Below are positions 1 to 9,158 of a DNA stretch of 64,000 bases, piece after piece. A model generated the notes under the pieces. The model worked only from the letters and a program-made list of their open reading frames with translations. It was not told the DNA's origin and ran no database searches. Source of the DNA: Romboutsia maritimum (GTDB lineage Bacteria; Bacillota; Clostridia; Peptostreptococcales; Peptostreptococcaceae). Numbering within the stretch: position 1 is the stretch's first letter; each line of letters starts with the position of its first letter. A program made the position numbers and the translations under genes. Location: positions 1 through 64,000 of the forward strand of contig NZ_NOJZ02000001.1 in assembly GCF_002251085.2 (NCBI RefSeq), written 5' to 3'.

Positions 1-54
1 AAAATATATGAAAACGATAAACTCGAATTCGAGTTTATCGTTTTCATATATTTT
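1..54. terminator. Perfect 54-bp palindrome, bidirectional terminator
   Basis: The first 54 bases are perfectly self-complementary around a central GAATTC (25-30), with A-runs on the left and T-runs on the right. It lies just downstream of the rubrerythrin gene (minus strand), so it can terminate that gene and any convergent transcript entering from outside the window. The symmetry reaches the window edge and may continue beyond it. Confidence 0.75.
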
Positions 55-70
55 TATTAAATATTTTATT

Positions 71-616
71 TTATTTTTTGAAGTATCTATTTAATAAACC
101 TAAAAAAGCTTTTCCATGTCTAGCTTCATCTTTACACATTTCATGTACTGTATCATGAACTGCATCTAACCCTAATTCTTTTGCTTTTTTTGCTAACTTT
201 AATTTTCCCTCAGCAGCTCCATACTCAGCTTCTACTCTTGCCTTTAAATTTTGTCTTGTGTCAGGTTCTACTACTTCTCCTAATATTTCTGCAAATTTAG
301 ATGCATGTTCTGCTTCTTCATATGCAATTCTCGTATACGCTTCAGCAACCTCTGGATATCCGTCTCTATCTGCTTGACGTGACATAGCTAAATACATTCC
401 CACTTCTGTACATTCACCTATAAAATTAGCTCTTAATCCTTCTACAATCTCCTCATCTAAGCCTTTACCTATTCCTATTCTATGCTCATCTGCCCAAGTC
501 ATTTCCCCTTTGACTTCTTCAAATTTTTCAGGTCCAACTTTACAAACTGGGCATTGTTCAGGTGGCTCATCTCCTTCATAAATATATCCACACACTGTAC
601 ATACAAATTTTTTCAT
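71..616 (-). CDS. rbr: Reverse rubrerythrin (N-terminal rubredoxin, C-terminal ferritin-like di-iron domain)
   Basis: Rubrerythrins are cytosolic NADH-linked peroxidases (some also reduce O2) that protect anaerobes from oxidative stress. The protein has 181 residues. Residues 1-36 form a rubredoxin-like iron site with two Cys pairs (CTVCGY and CPVC). Residues about 45-180 are a four-helix erythrin domain with E..EH and E..H ligand motifs ([19 protein letters not shown]). The rubredoxin domain comes first, the opposite of classical rubrerythrin, which is the 'reverse rubrerythrin' layout known in clostridia. The ATG at 616 is preceded by AGGAGGAA. It appears monocistronic and is followed by the palindromic terminator at 1-54. 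Confidence 0.93.
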   Translation of the reverse strand: MKKFVCTVCGYIYEGDEPPEQCPVCKVGPEKFEEVKGEMTWADEHRIGIGKGLDEEIVEGLRANFIGECTEVGMYLAMSRQADRDGYPEVAEAYTRIAYEEAEHASKFAEILGEVVEPDTRQNLKARVEAEYGAAEGKLKLAKKAKELGLDAVHDTVHEMCKDEARHGKAFLGLLNRYFKK

Positions 617-856
617 ACAAATTCCTCCTAAAATATTTTCATTTTATAATATGTAATATTATTTAATTTAACATATAATTTAAACCAAATATAAGAATAC
701 TATATACTAAAACTACATATTTATAGTATACCTGTGCTTATTTTATTTATTCGCACATACTTTTATTGTTTACTATTTTTTTTATTATGTATATTTTAGT
801 ATTTATTTTTAAACAATATATTTATCTAATCGTATTACAAAGGAGGATTTATAATA

Positions 857-1435
857 ATGGGATTTATTAGTACTTTTTTTACTGCATTTGCACTTTCTAT
901 GGATGCTTTTGCTGTTTCTGTAACTAAAGGAATTACACTAAAAAAAATAAATTTAAATGTGTCTACTAAAATAGCTTTCTTTTTTGGATTATTTCAAGGA
1001 GTTATGCCTTTAATTGGTTGGGTTATTGGTATAAAATTTGAGTCCTACATAAAATCTGTTGATCATTGGATTGCATTTTTTCTTCTAAGCTTTATTGGTC
1101 TAAAAATGATATTTGAAGCCAAAGAAGAAGATAATAATGATGAACGTTCTACAAATCTTAGTAATAAGGAGTTATTTATTTTATCTATCGCTACTAGTAT
1201 AGATGCTTTGGCAGTTGGCATTAGTTTTGCATTTTTAAATATAAATATTCTACCTGTATCTTTATCTATTGGAATAGTTACCTTTATTGTATGCTTTATT
1301 GGTGTTTTTATTGGTAAAAGTATAGGTCCTATTTTTAAAAATTATGCACAAATTATAGGAGGTATTATACTAATTTTGATTGGCATCAATATATTAAATG
1401 AACATACAGGTATTATATTTAACATATTTTATTAA
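857..1435 (+). CDS. mntP: Manganese efflux pump MntP
   Basis: MntP (formerly YebN, DUF204) exports Mn2+ across the cytoplasmic membrane. The 192-residue protein has about six hydrophobic segments and the two family repeats: ALSMDAFAVSVTKG near the N-terminus and ATSIDALAVGISFAF near residue 110, each with the conserved Asp. Length is normal for the family. The ATG at 857 follows AAAGGAGG with good spacing. I looked upstream (617-856) for a yybP-ykoY manganese riboswitch and did not see its consensus. The gene is convergent with the AAA+ gene at 1489-5031, and a shared hairpin separates them. Confidence 0.93.
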   Translation: MGFISTFFTAFALSMDAFAVSVTKGITLKKINLNVSTKIAFFFGLFQGVMPLIGWVIGIKFESYIKSVDHWIAFFLLSFIGLKMIFEAKEEDNNDERSTNLSNKELFILSIATSIDALAVGISFAFLNINILPVSLSIGIVTFIVCFIGVFIGKSIGPIFKNYAQIIGGIILILIGINILNEHTGIIFNIFY

Positions 1436-1483
1436 AAAAGTACTGATTCAAATTATAAAAATTTCATTTGAATCAGTACTTTT
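1436..1483. terminator. Bidirectional terminator between mntP and the AAA+ gene
   Basis: Perfect 17-bp arms (1436-1452 and 1467-1483), A-tract on the left and T-tract on the right, loop of 14 nt. It can end both the plus-strand mntP and the minus-strand AAA+ gene. Confidence 0.85.
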
Positions 1484-1488
1484 GATTT

Positions 1489-4400
1489 CTATTTTATAAG
1501 TCTATTTTTTAGTATTTCAAATTCTTCTTTATTAATTAAGTTTAAATCTAATAAATTTTTTAATTTAAATAATTCATCTACTATATTAAAATTATATTCT
1601 ATATTAGAATTTATATTTTTTATATTTAATGTTTTATCTTCTTTTACAAAAGTATTTTTTAGTAAAAATTCACGTTTACTAAACATAATATCTTCACTAT
1701 TTATTATATTTACTTCTTTTACATGTATTTTTTTATCATATGCTCTTGTACTTTGAGTTCTTATTAATTTATCTAGATAATCTTTTATCATCAATCCATT
1801 TTTCAAACTTAAATTTTCATTTTCATAAAATTCATTTATTGTATCTTTTAAAATACGTTCTGCTCCATTATCTAATAAAAATCCTTTTTTTAATATTAAA
1901 TTTACAGCAATATTAAATAATTCTTCTCTTGTATAATCCTCAAAATCTAACCATATAGGAAATCTATAATTTAAAGATGGATTAGATAAAACTAACTCTT
2001 TGACTTTACTTATACTTCCAGATAATACTATAACTATTCTATTTTTATTATTATCTATAAATTTTATTAAAGATGCTATAGTTTCTTTACAATTAATATC
2101 ATTTAATAATAGATGTACTTTATCAATTAATAAAATCTTTCCGATAGATTTATTTAAAATATCTTCTAACTTTATACCATTATTAAGCAATGTTATAAGT
2201 TCCATTGTATCAAGTTCCACCATACTTTTAGCTTTCACGATTCCCATACTATAATACATTTCTGATAATATATTTAAAATAGTTTTTTTACCTGTCCCAA
2301 TTTCTCCGGTAAATACCATATTCATATATTTATTTATATCACTTCTAATACCTATTTTTTCTCTTTTTTCTTTAGTTTTTATTAATTTATACTGATTTCT
2401 TAAGAAATTTTTATTTTTTTCATTTCCTACTAATTTGTTTAATTTATTTTCTAAATTAAACTCATTTCCATACTCATAAACATTTATAGATTCTACATCT
2501 GTTGTATTTATTAAATTCATCTCATATACACTTATATCATTTTCTGCAATTCTTATACTTTGGTTTCTAATTAGATTTTCTACATAGTTCCTAACCATTC
2601 TTCCATTTCCAGATTGAGAATCAGATTTTTCATAAATATCTATAAAATTCTTTTTTAGTGAAGAATTTGCATTTTTAGATAATCCAAATCCCTTTGACTC
2701 AATTAATTTTATTGCCATTTCTAATAATTCATTTGGGTTGTAGTCTTCAAAATTAGTCCATAAAGGAAATCTTGATCTTAACCCAATATTAACATCAAAG
2801 AAATCTTCCATTTCATTTTCATATCCTGCAAGTATTACTATAACTTCTTTTGAGTAATCTTCTATTAGTTTAAGTAACGTCTCAACAGCTTCCCTTCCTA
2901 ATGAATCATTAGCAAGTGTATACGCTTCATCTATAAATAAAATTCCTCCGATTGCTTCTTTAAATTTTATTTCTGTTTTTTTAGCAGTTTCACCTTTTAT
3001 ATCCGATACAAAGCTAGATCTATCAGTTTCTATTAATTGACCAACCTTCAAAAGGCCCATGCTATTTAGCATTTCTCCAACTAATCTAGCTACACTAGTC
3101 TTGCCTGTACCTGGATTTCCTGTAAAGACCATATTTAAATTTTGGTCTATCTTAGTTTCTATTCCTACTGCTTTTCTTTTTTCCTGAGCAACTATTAACT
3201 TATATTGATTTCTTAGTAGTTTTTTAACTTCTTCTAATCCTATAATTTCACTTAACTTTTCTTCTAAATCAAACTTAGCTTTAACCTTGAAGTTAAAGTT
3301 ATCTCTTTCTAATAAATCAATTTGTTTATCACTATTTGTAAGATATTTTTTAGAGGCATCCATTATTGCATTTTCAACTATATTTCTTACGAATCTCGCA
3401 TTTCCTAAGTCATTTTTACCTATAATTTGATTTTTAGCAAACAAATCAATTAAATCTTTTTTTACATTATTAGCAATTCTATACCCTTTTGATTTTGCAA
3501 TATTTACAGCTATCTCATACATCTCTTCTGGATTATAATCTTCAAAACGTATTATGTTAGGAAATCTTGATTTTAAGCCTGGATTGAAACTTAAAAAATT
3601 ATTCATATCATTTTCATATCCTGCAAGTATTACTACTAAGTTGTCTCTATTATCCTCGACTCCTTTTAATAGTGCATCTACAATTTCTTTTCCTAATTTA
3701 TCATCGTCACTTTCACATAACGAATATGCTTCATCTATAAATAAAACTCCTCCTAATGCTGAATTTATTATGTCATTAGTTTTTTTAGCAGTATCATTTG
3801 CATTTTCAGATACAAAATCTGCTTTACTAACTTCTCTATAAGCTCCAGTAGATAATACCCCTAAAGCATTTAAATATTCAAATGTTATCCTTGCTGCATT
3901 AGTTTTTCCTGTTCCTGCATTTCCTGCAAAAATCATGTTCATAGATATATTAGAAGTTTTTAATCCTAATCGCTCTCTTATCTTCTGAACTTTGTAATTA
4001 TTTTTTACATTAGATATAAAATTTTTCAAATCTTTCATGCCTATTATTGAATTCAACTTATATTTTGCTTCTTCTAATGTTGGTGTTGAATAATTACTTA
4101 GTCCAAATAAACCTTTATCCGTTTTACAATATATTTCATCATTTTCTACATATATAATAATTTTATTTTTAAATTGAACGCCTTCTACTCTTACTAAATT
4201 TCTAATTGGTTTATCTAGTTTGTACGATACATATTCATATATTCCAAAGCTACTATCTTCTTTGTAACTAGTTTGTAAAAATTCGCAAATTCCAGAATAT
4301 TGATTTTCTCCTTCATTTTGGTTTATATCAAGAACAATATCTATATTTAATTCTTGCTTTATTTTCTCAATTACTTCTAATACTGATTTTTTTACTACTA

Positions 4401-5031
4401 AATTTCTTTCTTCTATATTTAAATTTTTAGTATGTAAAATTTTATCTAATTTATTTTCATTATATATACTAAATACTTCATTTTTATTTATATTTTTATC
4501 ATTTGATGTAAATACATAAAATTTATTTTTACATATTAAATTATCTATTGAATTCTTATTTTTATCATCTGATTCTAATAAAAATTTATTTTTTATAATA
4601 TAATTTTTATCTAAATCTAAATGTTTATTTGGAGAAATTTCAGATAATATTTTTAATATTTCATCATTTGCCTCTTCTATATTTTTAAATAACAAACATT
4701 CTGATGAACTACCAAGACTATAATATAAATCTGTTAAAAAAGCATTATATCCTAAGTTAAAATTATATGACCCCAAATTTATTTCATCTATTTTACCGCT
4801 TTCTATTAAATTATTTTTTTCTAAATTTTCAAAAACTAATCTTACACTTGTTTTTTTAGATGTATCCTTTTCTCCTATTAAGAACAAATTTCCTTTTTCC
4901 CCTTTTGAAAATTTATCCTCAAAATATCCACATAAACTACTTATGAATTCACTCTGACCTATTAAGTTTTTATTTAATACCTTTTCTATTAAAGAAAATT
5001 TTTCTTTTAGTTCAAAATCTTTAGTATTCAT
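1489..5031 (-). CDS. Giant CbxX/CfqX (SpoVK-like) AAA+ ATPase with four AAA-like modules
   Basis: The 1180-residue cytosolic protein is built from tandem AAA+ modules. Module 1 (about 15-135) is ClpA-like but its Walker A is eroded (GEKDTSKKT, 53-61). Module 2 has GNAGTGKT (370-377) and LFIDEA. Module 3 has GNPGTGKT (638-645) and ILFIDEA. Module 4 has GEIGTGKK (909-916) and LLIDK, so the Walker A Thr and the Walker B Glu are lost. Modules 2-4 each carry the CbxX-type 'SRFP..FEDY' segment. The last 33 residues resemble a SHOCT domain (LxxLxxLxxxxxINKEEFExLKxxL). Single-module relatives include SpoVK and the RubisCO activase CbbX. The substrate here is unknown. The ATG at 5031 follows GAGGTGA. 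It looks monocistronic. Confidence 0.88.
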   Translation of the reverse strand: MNTKDFELKEKFSLIEKVLNKNLIGQSEFISSLCGYFEDKFSKGEKGNLFLIGEKDTSKKTSVRLVFENLEKNNLIESGKIDEINLGSYNFNLGYNAFLTDLYYSLGSSSECLLFKNIEEANDEILKILSEISPNKHLDLDKNYIIKNKFLLESDDKNKNSIDNLICKNKFYVFTSNDKNINKNEVFSIYNENKLDKILHTKNLNIEERNLVVKKSVLEVIEKIKQELNIDIVLDINQNEGENQYSGICEFLQTSYKEDSSFGIYEYVSYKLDKPIRNLVRVEGVQFKNKIIIYVENDEIYCKTDKGLFGLSNYSTPTLEEAKYKLNSIIGMKDLKNFISNVKNNYKVQKIRERLGLKTSNISMNMIFAGNAGTGKTNAARITFEYLNALGVLSTGAYREVSKADFVSENANDTAKKTNDIINSALGGVLFIDEAYSLCESDDDKLGKEIVDALLKGVEDNRDNLVVILAGYENDMNNFLSFNPGLKSRFPNIIRFEDYNPEEMYEIAVNIAKSKGYRIANNVKKDLIDLFAKNQIIGKNDLGNARFVRNIVENAIMDASKKYLTNSDKQIDLLERDNFNFKVKAKFDLEEKLSEIIGLEEVKKLLRNQYKLIVAQEKRKAVGIETKIDQNLNMVFTGNPGTGKTSVARLVGEMLNSMGLLKVGQLIETDRSSFVSDIKGETAKKTEIKFKEAIGGILFIDEAYTLANDSLGREAVETLLKLIEDYSKEVIVILAGYENEMEDFFDVNIGLRSRFPLWTNFEDYNPNELLEMAIKLIESKGFGLSKNANSSLKKNFIDIYEKSDSQSGNGRMVRNYVENLIRNQSIRIAENDISVYEMNLINTTDVESINVYEYGNEFNLENKLNKLVGNEKNKNFLRNQYKLIKTKEKREKIGIRSDINKYMNMVFTGEIGTGKKTILNILSEMYYSMGIVKAKSMVELDTMELITLLNNGIKLEDILNKSIGKILLIDKVHLLLNDINCKETIASLIKFIDNNKNRIVIVLSGSISKVKELVLSNPSLNYRFPIWLDFEDYTREELFNIAVNLILKKGFLLDNGAERILKDTINEFYENENLSLKNGLMIKDYLDKLIRTQSTRAYDKKIHVKEVNIINSEDIMFSKREFLLKNTFVKEDKTLNIKNINSNIEYNFNIVDELFKLKNLLDLNLINKEEFEILKNRLIK

Positions 5032-5352
5032 TTTTCGTCACCTCTTTATAAATTAGCCCTTTTTAATAAATCCATTATTTTTATTATCTTTTATTTTTTC
5101 TTTTATATTTGAATTTTTTTTAATATATATCCTATTATATCTAAAAGTGTCACCTTAATAAAGATAAGTTTAAATTATATCTTATTATTTTATTTAATAT
5201 TTTTAATTTATCAACAATTCTTTTTTTTATACTAATTATAAATTTATTATTTATCTATAAAAATTTTTTCAAATGCACAAAATACATATACTATAGTAAT
5301 TTTAATTAACGTATTTTTGATTCTTTTTGTAAAATCATGGAGGTGTTTCAAC
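5032..5352. other. AT-rich divergent intergenic region
   Basis: This is the 321-base gap between the divergent AAA+ and YhgE genes. It must hold both promoters, but the extreme A+T content gives many weak -10-like matches and no box pair I can defend. No RNA gene, repeat or ORF of note was seen. Confidence 0.5.
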
Positions 5353-7500
5353 TTGAAAAATATATTTAAAATATACAAAAAGGATTTTAAAGACATATTT
5401 AGCAATTATACAGTATTGTTAATAATCGGAGGTCTTACCATTTTACCATCTCTTTATGGTTGGTTTAATATTAAAGCTTCTTGGGACCCATATGGAAATA
5501 CAGGTAATATAAATGTTGCTTTTGTCAATAACGATGAAGGAGCCCAAGTATTCGATAAAAATATCAATATTGGAGATAAATTAGTTGATAAACTCAAGGA
5601 TAATACTTCATTAGGTTGGAATTTTGTTGATGAAAAGACTGCTCTTAAAGGTGTAGAAAATGGTACATATTATGCTTATATCGAAATACCTAAAACCTTT
5701 TCAAAAAATTTAACTTCAATAGCTACAAGTAATATAAAAAAAGGAGAAATAATTTATAAAGTTAATCAAAAAATAAATGCTATAGCTCCTAAAATTACAG
5801 ATAAAGGTGCTTCTACAATTCAACTACAAATTAATCAGACAGTTTCTAAAACTGTAGGTGAAATATTATCAGAAGTATTCAACGAACTAGGCTTGAAGTT
5901 AGAACAAGGTTTGCCTAAATTAGTAAGTATAGAGAATTCTCTTGTTGAAGTACAAGGTAAATTTTCTAAAATAGATGAAACTGTAAATTTAGTATCTGAT
6001 ATTAATACAAGATTAGCAGATATTATCAAAACTATTCAACAAGATATTCCCTCTTTACAAAAAACATTAGCTAACTCTAAAAATTTATCTAGTGATGTTA
6101 AATTATTTTTAAAAGATACAAAAAATAGTTTAAATAAAATATCACCTATTATAAAAGAAGATTTACTTATAATATCAAATGTTTCTTCATCTGCACATGA
6201 TATTACACAAAATTTAATAGATGCAATAAACAAAGGTAGTGATAGTGCTTCTATTCTAGTAGACAGTTTATATTCTAAACTTTCTACTTTATCATCTATG
6301 AATAAAACTGTAACTGATTTTTTATATAAATTAGATGAAATTACGATGACACATCCTTTCAAAGGTGTACTTAGTCAGCTTCAAACTATTAATACTAAAT
6401 TAGACGTTGCACTTAATAAATTAAATGAAATAGCTTCTGATATAGAAAATAACCAAAAACCTTCAATAAATAGTTTAAATAATCTTTTAAAATTATTTAA
6501 TGATGTAAATATTATTTCCTCAAATATATTAGATAATTTTGACTTAAAAATATCTAATCCAATTAATAATATATTTGAAGAAAGTTTTGTAGTTGTTAAT
6601 AATATCATTGATGTTTTAAAAAAAGCTGAAGCTAAACTTCCTGAGGTCGAGGATATACTAGCTAAATCTATTGTATTGTCTAAAAAGGCCAATGAAGGTG
6701 TCAACTATATAAAGGAAAATTTGCCTATAGCTAAATCTATAATAAATGATTTAGTTAATGCTATATCTAAAGTAAATGATAATAAAGAAGTTAATGATTT
6801 AATATCATTACTTAAAAATAATGTAACAAAACAATCTGATTTTCTAGAACAACCTGTTGATTTAGTGACAGAATCATTATATCCAATTGCTAATTATGGA
6901 TCTGCTATGACACCATTTTATACTGCACTTTCTTTATGGGTAGGTATTCTTTTGTTAATGTCTCTTATTTCTACAGAAGTGCATGGAGAATTTAAACCTT
7001 TAGAAGTGTATTTTGGTAGAGGTCTTACTGTATTAAGCTTAGCTTTGTTACAAGCTCTTATAGCGAGTGTTGGATGTATTGTATTACTAGGTGTTTCTCT
7101 TAAAAACCCAATTTTATTTGTTTTACTATCATTATTTGCAGGTATAGTATTTACTTCTATTGTTTATTCAGCTGTATCATTACTTGGAAATGTAGGTAAG
7201 GCTTTTGGTGTTATCTTGTTAGTAATACAAGTTGCAGGTTCTGGCGGAACTTTTCCTATAGAAATTACCCCAGAATTTTTCCAAAAAATAAATCCATTTT
7301 TGCCTTTCACTTATGCTATTGGTGCACTTCGTGAAACTGTAGGTGGAATATATCAACCTAATTTAACAAAAGATATAATTGTTCTTTTAATATTCTTAAT
7401 CGTATCTATAATTATAGCTACAATATTAAAAGCTCCAATATTAAAAGCTACTGCTAAATTTAGAGCAAAATTTAAAGAAAGTAAACTAATTGGTCATTAA
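5353..7500 (+). CDS. YhgE/Pip family membrane protein (ABC-2-type permease fold)
   Basis: This 715-residue protein has one N-terminal membrane segment (TVLLIIGGLTILPSLYGW), a large extracytoplasmic region of about 480 residues rich in heptad-like helices, and about five C-terminal membrane segments. This is the layout of YhgE/Pip proteins, which include the lactococcal phage-infection protein and relate to EsaA of type VII secretion. The N-terminal YNIKASWDPYGN-type motif and the C-terminal GSGGTFPIEI motif are family hallmarks. Its role here is unknown (transport or envelope integrity). I chose TTG at 5353 because GGAGGTG lies 7 bases before it. An in-frame TTG at 5317 lacks a ribosome binding site. 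Confidence 0.88.
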   Translation: MKNIFKIYKKDFKDIFSNYTVLLIIGGLTILPSLYGWFNIKASWDPYGNTGNINVAFVNNDEGAQVFDKNINIGDKLVDKLKDNTSLGWNFVDEKTALKGVENGTYYAYIEIPKTFSKNLTSIATSNIKKGEIIYKVNQKINAIAPKITDKGASTIQLQINQTVSKTVGEILSEVFNELGLKLEQGLPKLVSIENSLVEVQGKFSKIDETVNLVSDINTRLADIIKTIQQDIPSLQKTLANSKNLSSDVKLFLKDTKNSLNKISPIIKEDLLIISNVSSSAHDITQNLIDAINKGSDSASILVDSLYSKLSTLSSMNKTVTDFLYKLDEITMTHPFKGVLSQLQTINTKLDVALNKLNEIASDIENNQKPSINSLNNLLKLFNDVNIISSNILDNFDLKISNPINNIFEESFVVVNNIIDVLKKAEAKLPEVEDILAKSIVLSKKANEGVNYIKENLPIAKSIINDLVNAISKVNDNKEVNDLISLLKNNVTKQSDFLEQPVDLVTESLYPIANYGSAMTPFYTALSLWVGILLLMSLISTEVHGEFKPLEVYFGRGLTVLSLALLQALIASVGCIVLLGVSLKNPILFVLLSLFAGIVFTSIVYSAVSLLGNVGKAFGVILLVIQVAGSGGTFPIEITPEFFQKINPFLPFTYAIGALRETVGGIYQPNLTKDIIVLLIFLIVSIIIATILKAPILKATAKFRAKFKESKLIGH

Positions 7501-7508
7501 TTGTATAC

Positions 7509-7547
7509 AAAAAAGCCATGAAAATTTTATATTTCATGGCTTTTTAT
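7509..7547 (+). terminator. Terminator after the YhgE/Pip gene
   Basis: The arms AAAGCCATGAAA and TTTCATGGCTTT form a strong stem with a short AT loop, followed by TTTTTATT, directly after the stop at 7500. Confidence 0.85.
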
Positions 7548-7650
7548 TAAATCATTTATATACTTTCTTGATTAATGTTTTTAGTTATGGTTTTTCATTT
7601 ACTATTTTACATAATATCGTTTGATTATTTTCAATTACTTTATATTTCAG

Positions 7651-7697
7651 AAAAGGTCAACTTTTATTAGATTTACCTAATTTAAGTTGACCTTTTT
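7651..7697. terminator. Hairpin downstream of the small membrane protein gene
   Basis: AAAAGGTCAACTT and AAGTTGACCTTTT form a 13-bp stem with further internal pairing. It sits 13 bases beyond the stop of the minus-strand gene at 7710 and reads as a terminator in both directions. Confidence 0.75.
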
Positions 7698-7709
7698 ATA
7701 ACTTTTTAT

Positions 7710-8138
7710 TTATTTAAGTTCATTATCTTTATAAAGTTCATATTTATCATAATATCCTTCTTTATACTGCTCTTTATCTATCTCTGCATTTTCTTTATTA
7801 TCTTGTACATTATTTAAATGCTGTTTCATCTCTTCTTTTTCTACATGTGGACAATTATCCTGATTAATTCTTCTTGAATTAAATTCTTCAACTTTTTCTT
7901 CTAATTCATCATCCTCATTATCTTCTTTATAATTTTCTCCATAATTATAATCGTACATATTGTACTCATTATCTAAATAATTATAATCATCTTTATTTTT
8001 TTTATGATTTTGTATTGCTTTATACGAGAAATAAATTCCTGCTCCCGCTAAAATTGTTCCTCCGTATATCATTGCTTTTTTTCCTTTTTGTGGAACTACA
8101 TTTTTTGGAACTTGTTTTTTTATTAGATATTTTAACAT
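7710..8138 (-). CDS. Small acidic single-span membrane protein, function unknown
   Basis: I do not recognise a family for this 142-residue protein. It has a basic N-terminus (MLKYLIKKQ), one membrane helix at about residues 24-41 (MIYGGTILAGAGIYFSY), and then a long charged tail rich in Asn, Asp, Glu and Tyr (DYNYLDNEYNMYDYNYGENY). The tail is low complexity and probably disordered. The start ATG at 8138 is preceded by AAGGAGAAG. It stands alone and is divergent from the holin gene at 8260. A structural or spore-envelope role is possible but not supported by any motif. Confidence 0.6.
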   Translation of the reverse strand: MLKYLIKKQVPKNVVPQKGKKAMIYGGTILAGAGIYFSYKAIQNHKKNKDDYNYLDNEYNMYDYNYGENYKEDNEDDELEEKVEEFNSRRINQDNCPHVEKEEMKQHLNNVQDNKENAEIDKEQYKEGYYDKYELYKDNELK

Positions 8139-8259
8139 AGAACTTCTCCTTCCTAATTGTCATATCTTATATAAATAGTATTTGTATTATTTAAATAAAA
8201 ATTATACTATTTTGAAATTACATTATTTGCTATTTATAACAATTAAGGAGGTGTCTTTA

Positions 8260-8574
8260 ATGGATGGTAATTTAATAAATATACTTGCTAGTTTAATAAC
8301 AGCAGTAATAAGTGTTGGCGGTGTATATTTAATAAAATTTCTAGGAAATAAAATAGGAAATGAGAAATTAAAAAATTATTATATACTTGCTAAAACTATA
8401 GTAATGTCTATAGAGCAACTAAATCCTCAATTGGATGGTTTGGATAAGAAAGATTTAGCTATAAATAAGATAGTAGAATTAAGTGGAAATAAAATTAAAC
8501 CAGAAGAAGCTGAAACATTAATAGAAGCTGCAGTTTATGAAGTTAAAAAAATACTTCTAGAAAATATTAAATAA
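8260..8574 (+). CDS. Phage holin, LLH family
   Basis: A 104-residue protein with one N-terminal membrane helix (ILASLITAVISVGGVYLIKF) followed by a soluble alpha-helical tail ending in a conserved segment (DLAINKIVEL..NKIKPEEAETLIEAAVYEVK). This matches the phage holin 6/LLH family, small proteins that permeabilise the membrane for endolysins. The ATG at 8260 follows AAGGAGGTG. A longer in-frame extension to 8182 has no ribosome binding site. No endolysin, tail or other phage gene lies nearby, so this is an orphan or domesticated holin. A long hairpin follows it. Confidence 0.82.
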   Translation: MDGNLINILASLITAVISVGGVYLIKFLGNKIGNEKLKNYYILAKTIVMSIEQLNPQLDGLDKKDLAINKIVELSGNKIKPEEAETLIEAAVYEVKKILLENIK

Positions 8575-8588
8575 TTTAAATTTTATAT

Positions 8589-8645
8589 GTAATCTATGAT
8601 TGGTATGAAAATATAAACTTATATTTTCATACTTTCTATAGATTA
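8589..8645 (+). terminator. Long imperfect hairpin after the holin gene
   Basis: The arms GTATGAAAATATAA and TTATATTTTCATAC pair perfectly, and the outer segments TAATCTAT and ATAGATTA extend the stem. It begins 14 bases after the stop, followed by a T-rich stretch. It probably terminates the holin transcript. Confidence 0.7.
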
Positions 8646-8711
8646 CTTTATTTAATTAAAATAGTCGTAAAAAAGATACTTTATAAATAATTATATTAAT
8701 ATTCAATTCAT

Positions 8712-8736
8712 ACTGTTATACTATATATATAACACT
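8712..8736. promoter_or_regulatory. Inverted repeat upstream of the GntR gene, putative autoregulatory operator
   Basis: TGTTATA (8714-8720) and TATAACA (8728-8734) are perfect 7-bp arms with a 7-bp spacer. One further base pair matches if a mismatch is allowed. It sits 33 bases upstream of the regulator's start and overlaps promoter-like TATACT. Symmetric sites at this location are typical GntR/YtrA autoregulatory operators. The assignment is an inference. Confidence 0.5.
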
Positions 8737-8768
8737 TATCATTTAAAGTACAATTTGGAGGTGATTTA

Positions 8769-9158
8769 ATGATTTTAAACTTAGACTTTAATAGTGATAA
8801 ATCTATATATTTACAAATTACAGAAGAAATAACAAAGGCAATAGCTAAAGGAGATTTAAAAATAAACGAATCTCTTCCTTCTGTTAGAAATATGGCCGAG
8901 TACATTGGAGTTAACCTTCATACAGTTAATAAAGCTTATAATGAATTAAAAAGTGAAGGTTTTTTAAACATCGATAGAAGAAAAGGTGCTATAGTTGCAA
9001 ATTTACCATTAAGTGAAGATAATAAAACAAAAAACAAATGTATGGAAGATTTAGAACTTTTAATAGCAAAATGTTACTTATCTGGTATGAATAAAGAAGA
9101 ATTTATAAAATTAAGTAGTAAATTATTTAAATTATATGGGGTGAATTATTATGAGTAA
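8769..9158 (+). CDS. GntR family transcriptional regulator, YtrA subfamily
   Basis: A 129-residue repressor. Residues about 10-78 form the GntR winged helix-turn-helix (SIYLQITEEITKAIAKG, LPSVRNMAEYIGVNLHTVNKAYNEL, GFLNIDRRKGAIV). Only about 50 residues follow, as expected for YtrA-type regulators, which lack a large ligand-binding domain. The ATG at 8769 follows TTGGAGGTG. Its end overlaps the next gene by 8 bases, so the two are translationally coupled and the membrane protein is the likely target. An inverted repeat lies at 8712-8736. Classical YtrA operons encode ABC transporters, and none is present here. Confidence 0.9.
   Translation: MILNLDFNSDKSIYLQITEEITKAIAKGDLKINESLPSVRNMAEYIGVNLHTVNKAYNELKSEGFLNIDRRKGAIVANLPLSEDNKTKNKCMEDLELLIAKCYLSGMNKEEFIKLSSKLFKLYGVNYYE

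Noticed and set aside
617..856. Possible yybP-ykoY manganese riboswitch upstream of mntP
   Set aside because: The leader is short and AT-rich. A small TGTGC/GCACA hairpin is present, but the conserved yybP-ykoY loop sequences are not.
3554..3841. Plus-strand frame within the AAA+ gene
   Set aside because: It is a shadow of conserved minus-strand AAA+ motifs, and the translated product has no recognisable domain.
8260..8574. Prophage remnant
   Set aside because: Only the single holin-like gene is present. No integrase, att repeats or other phage genes are seen on either side.
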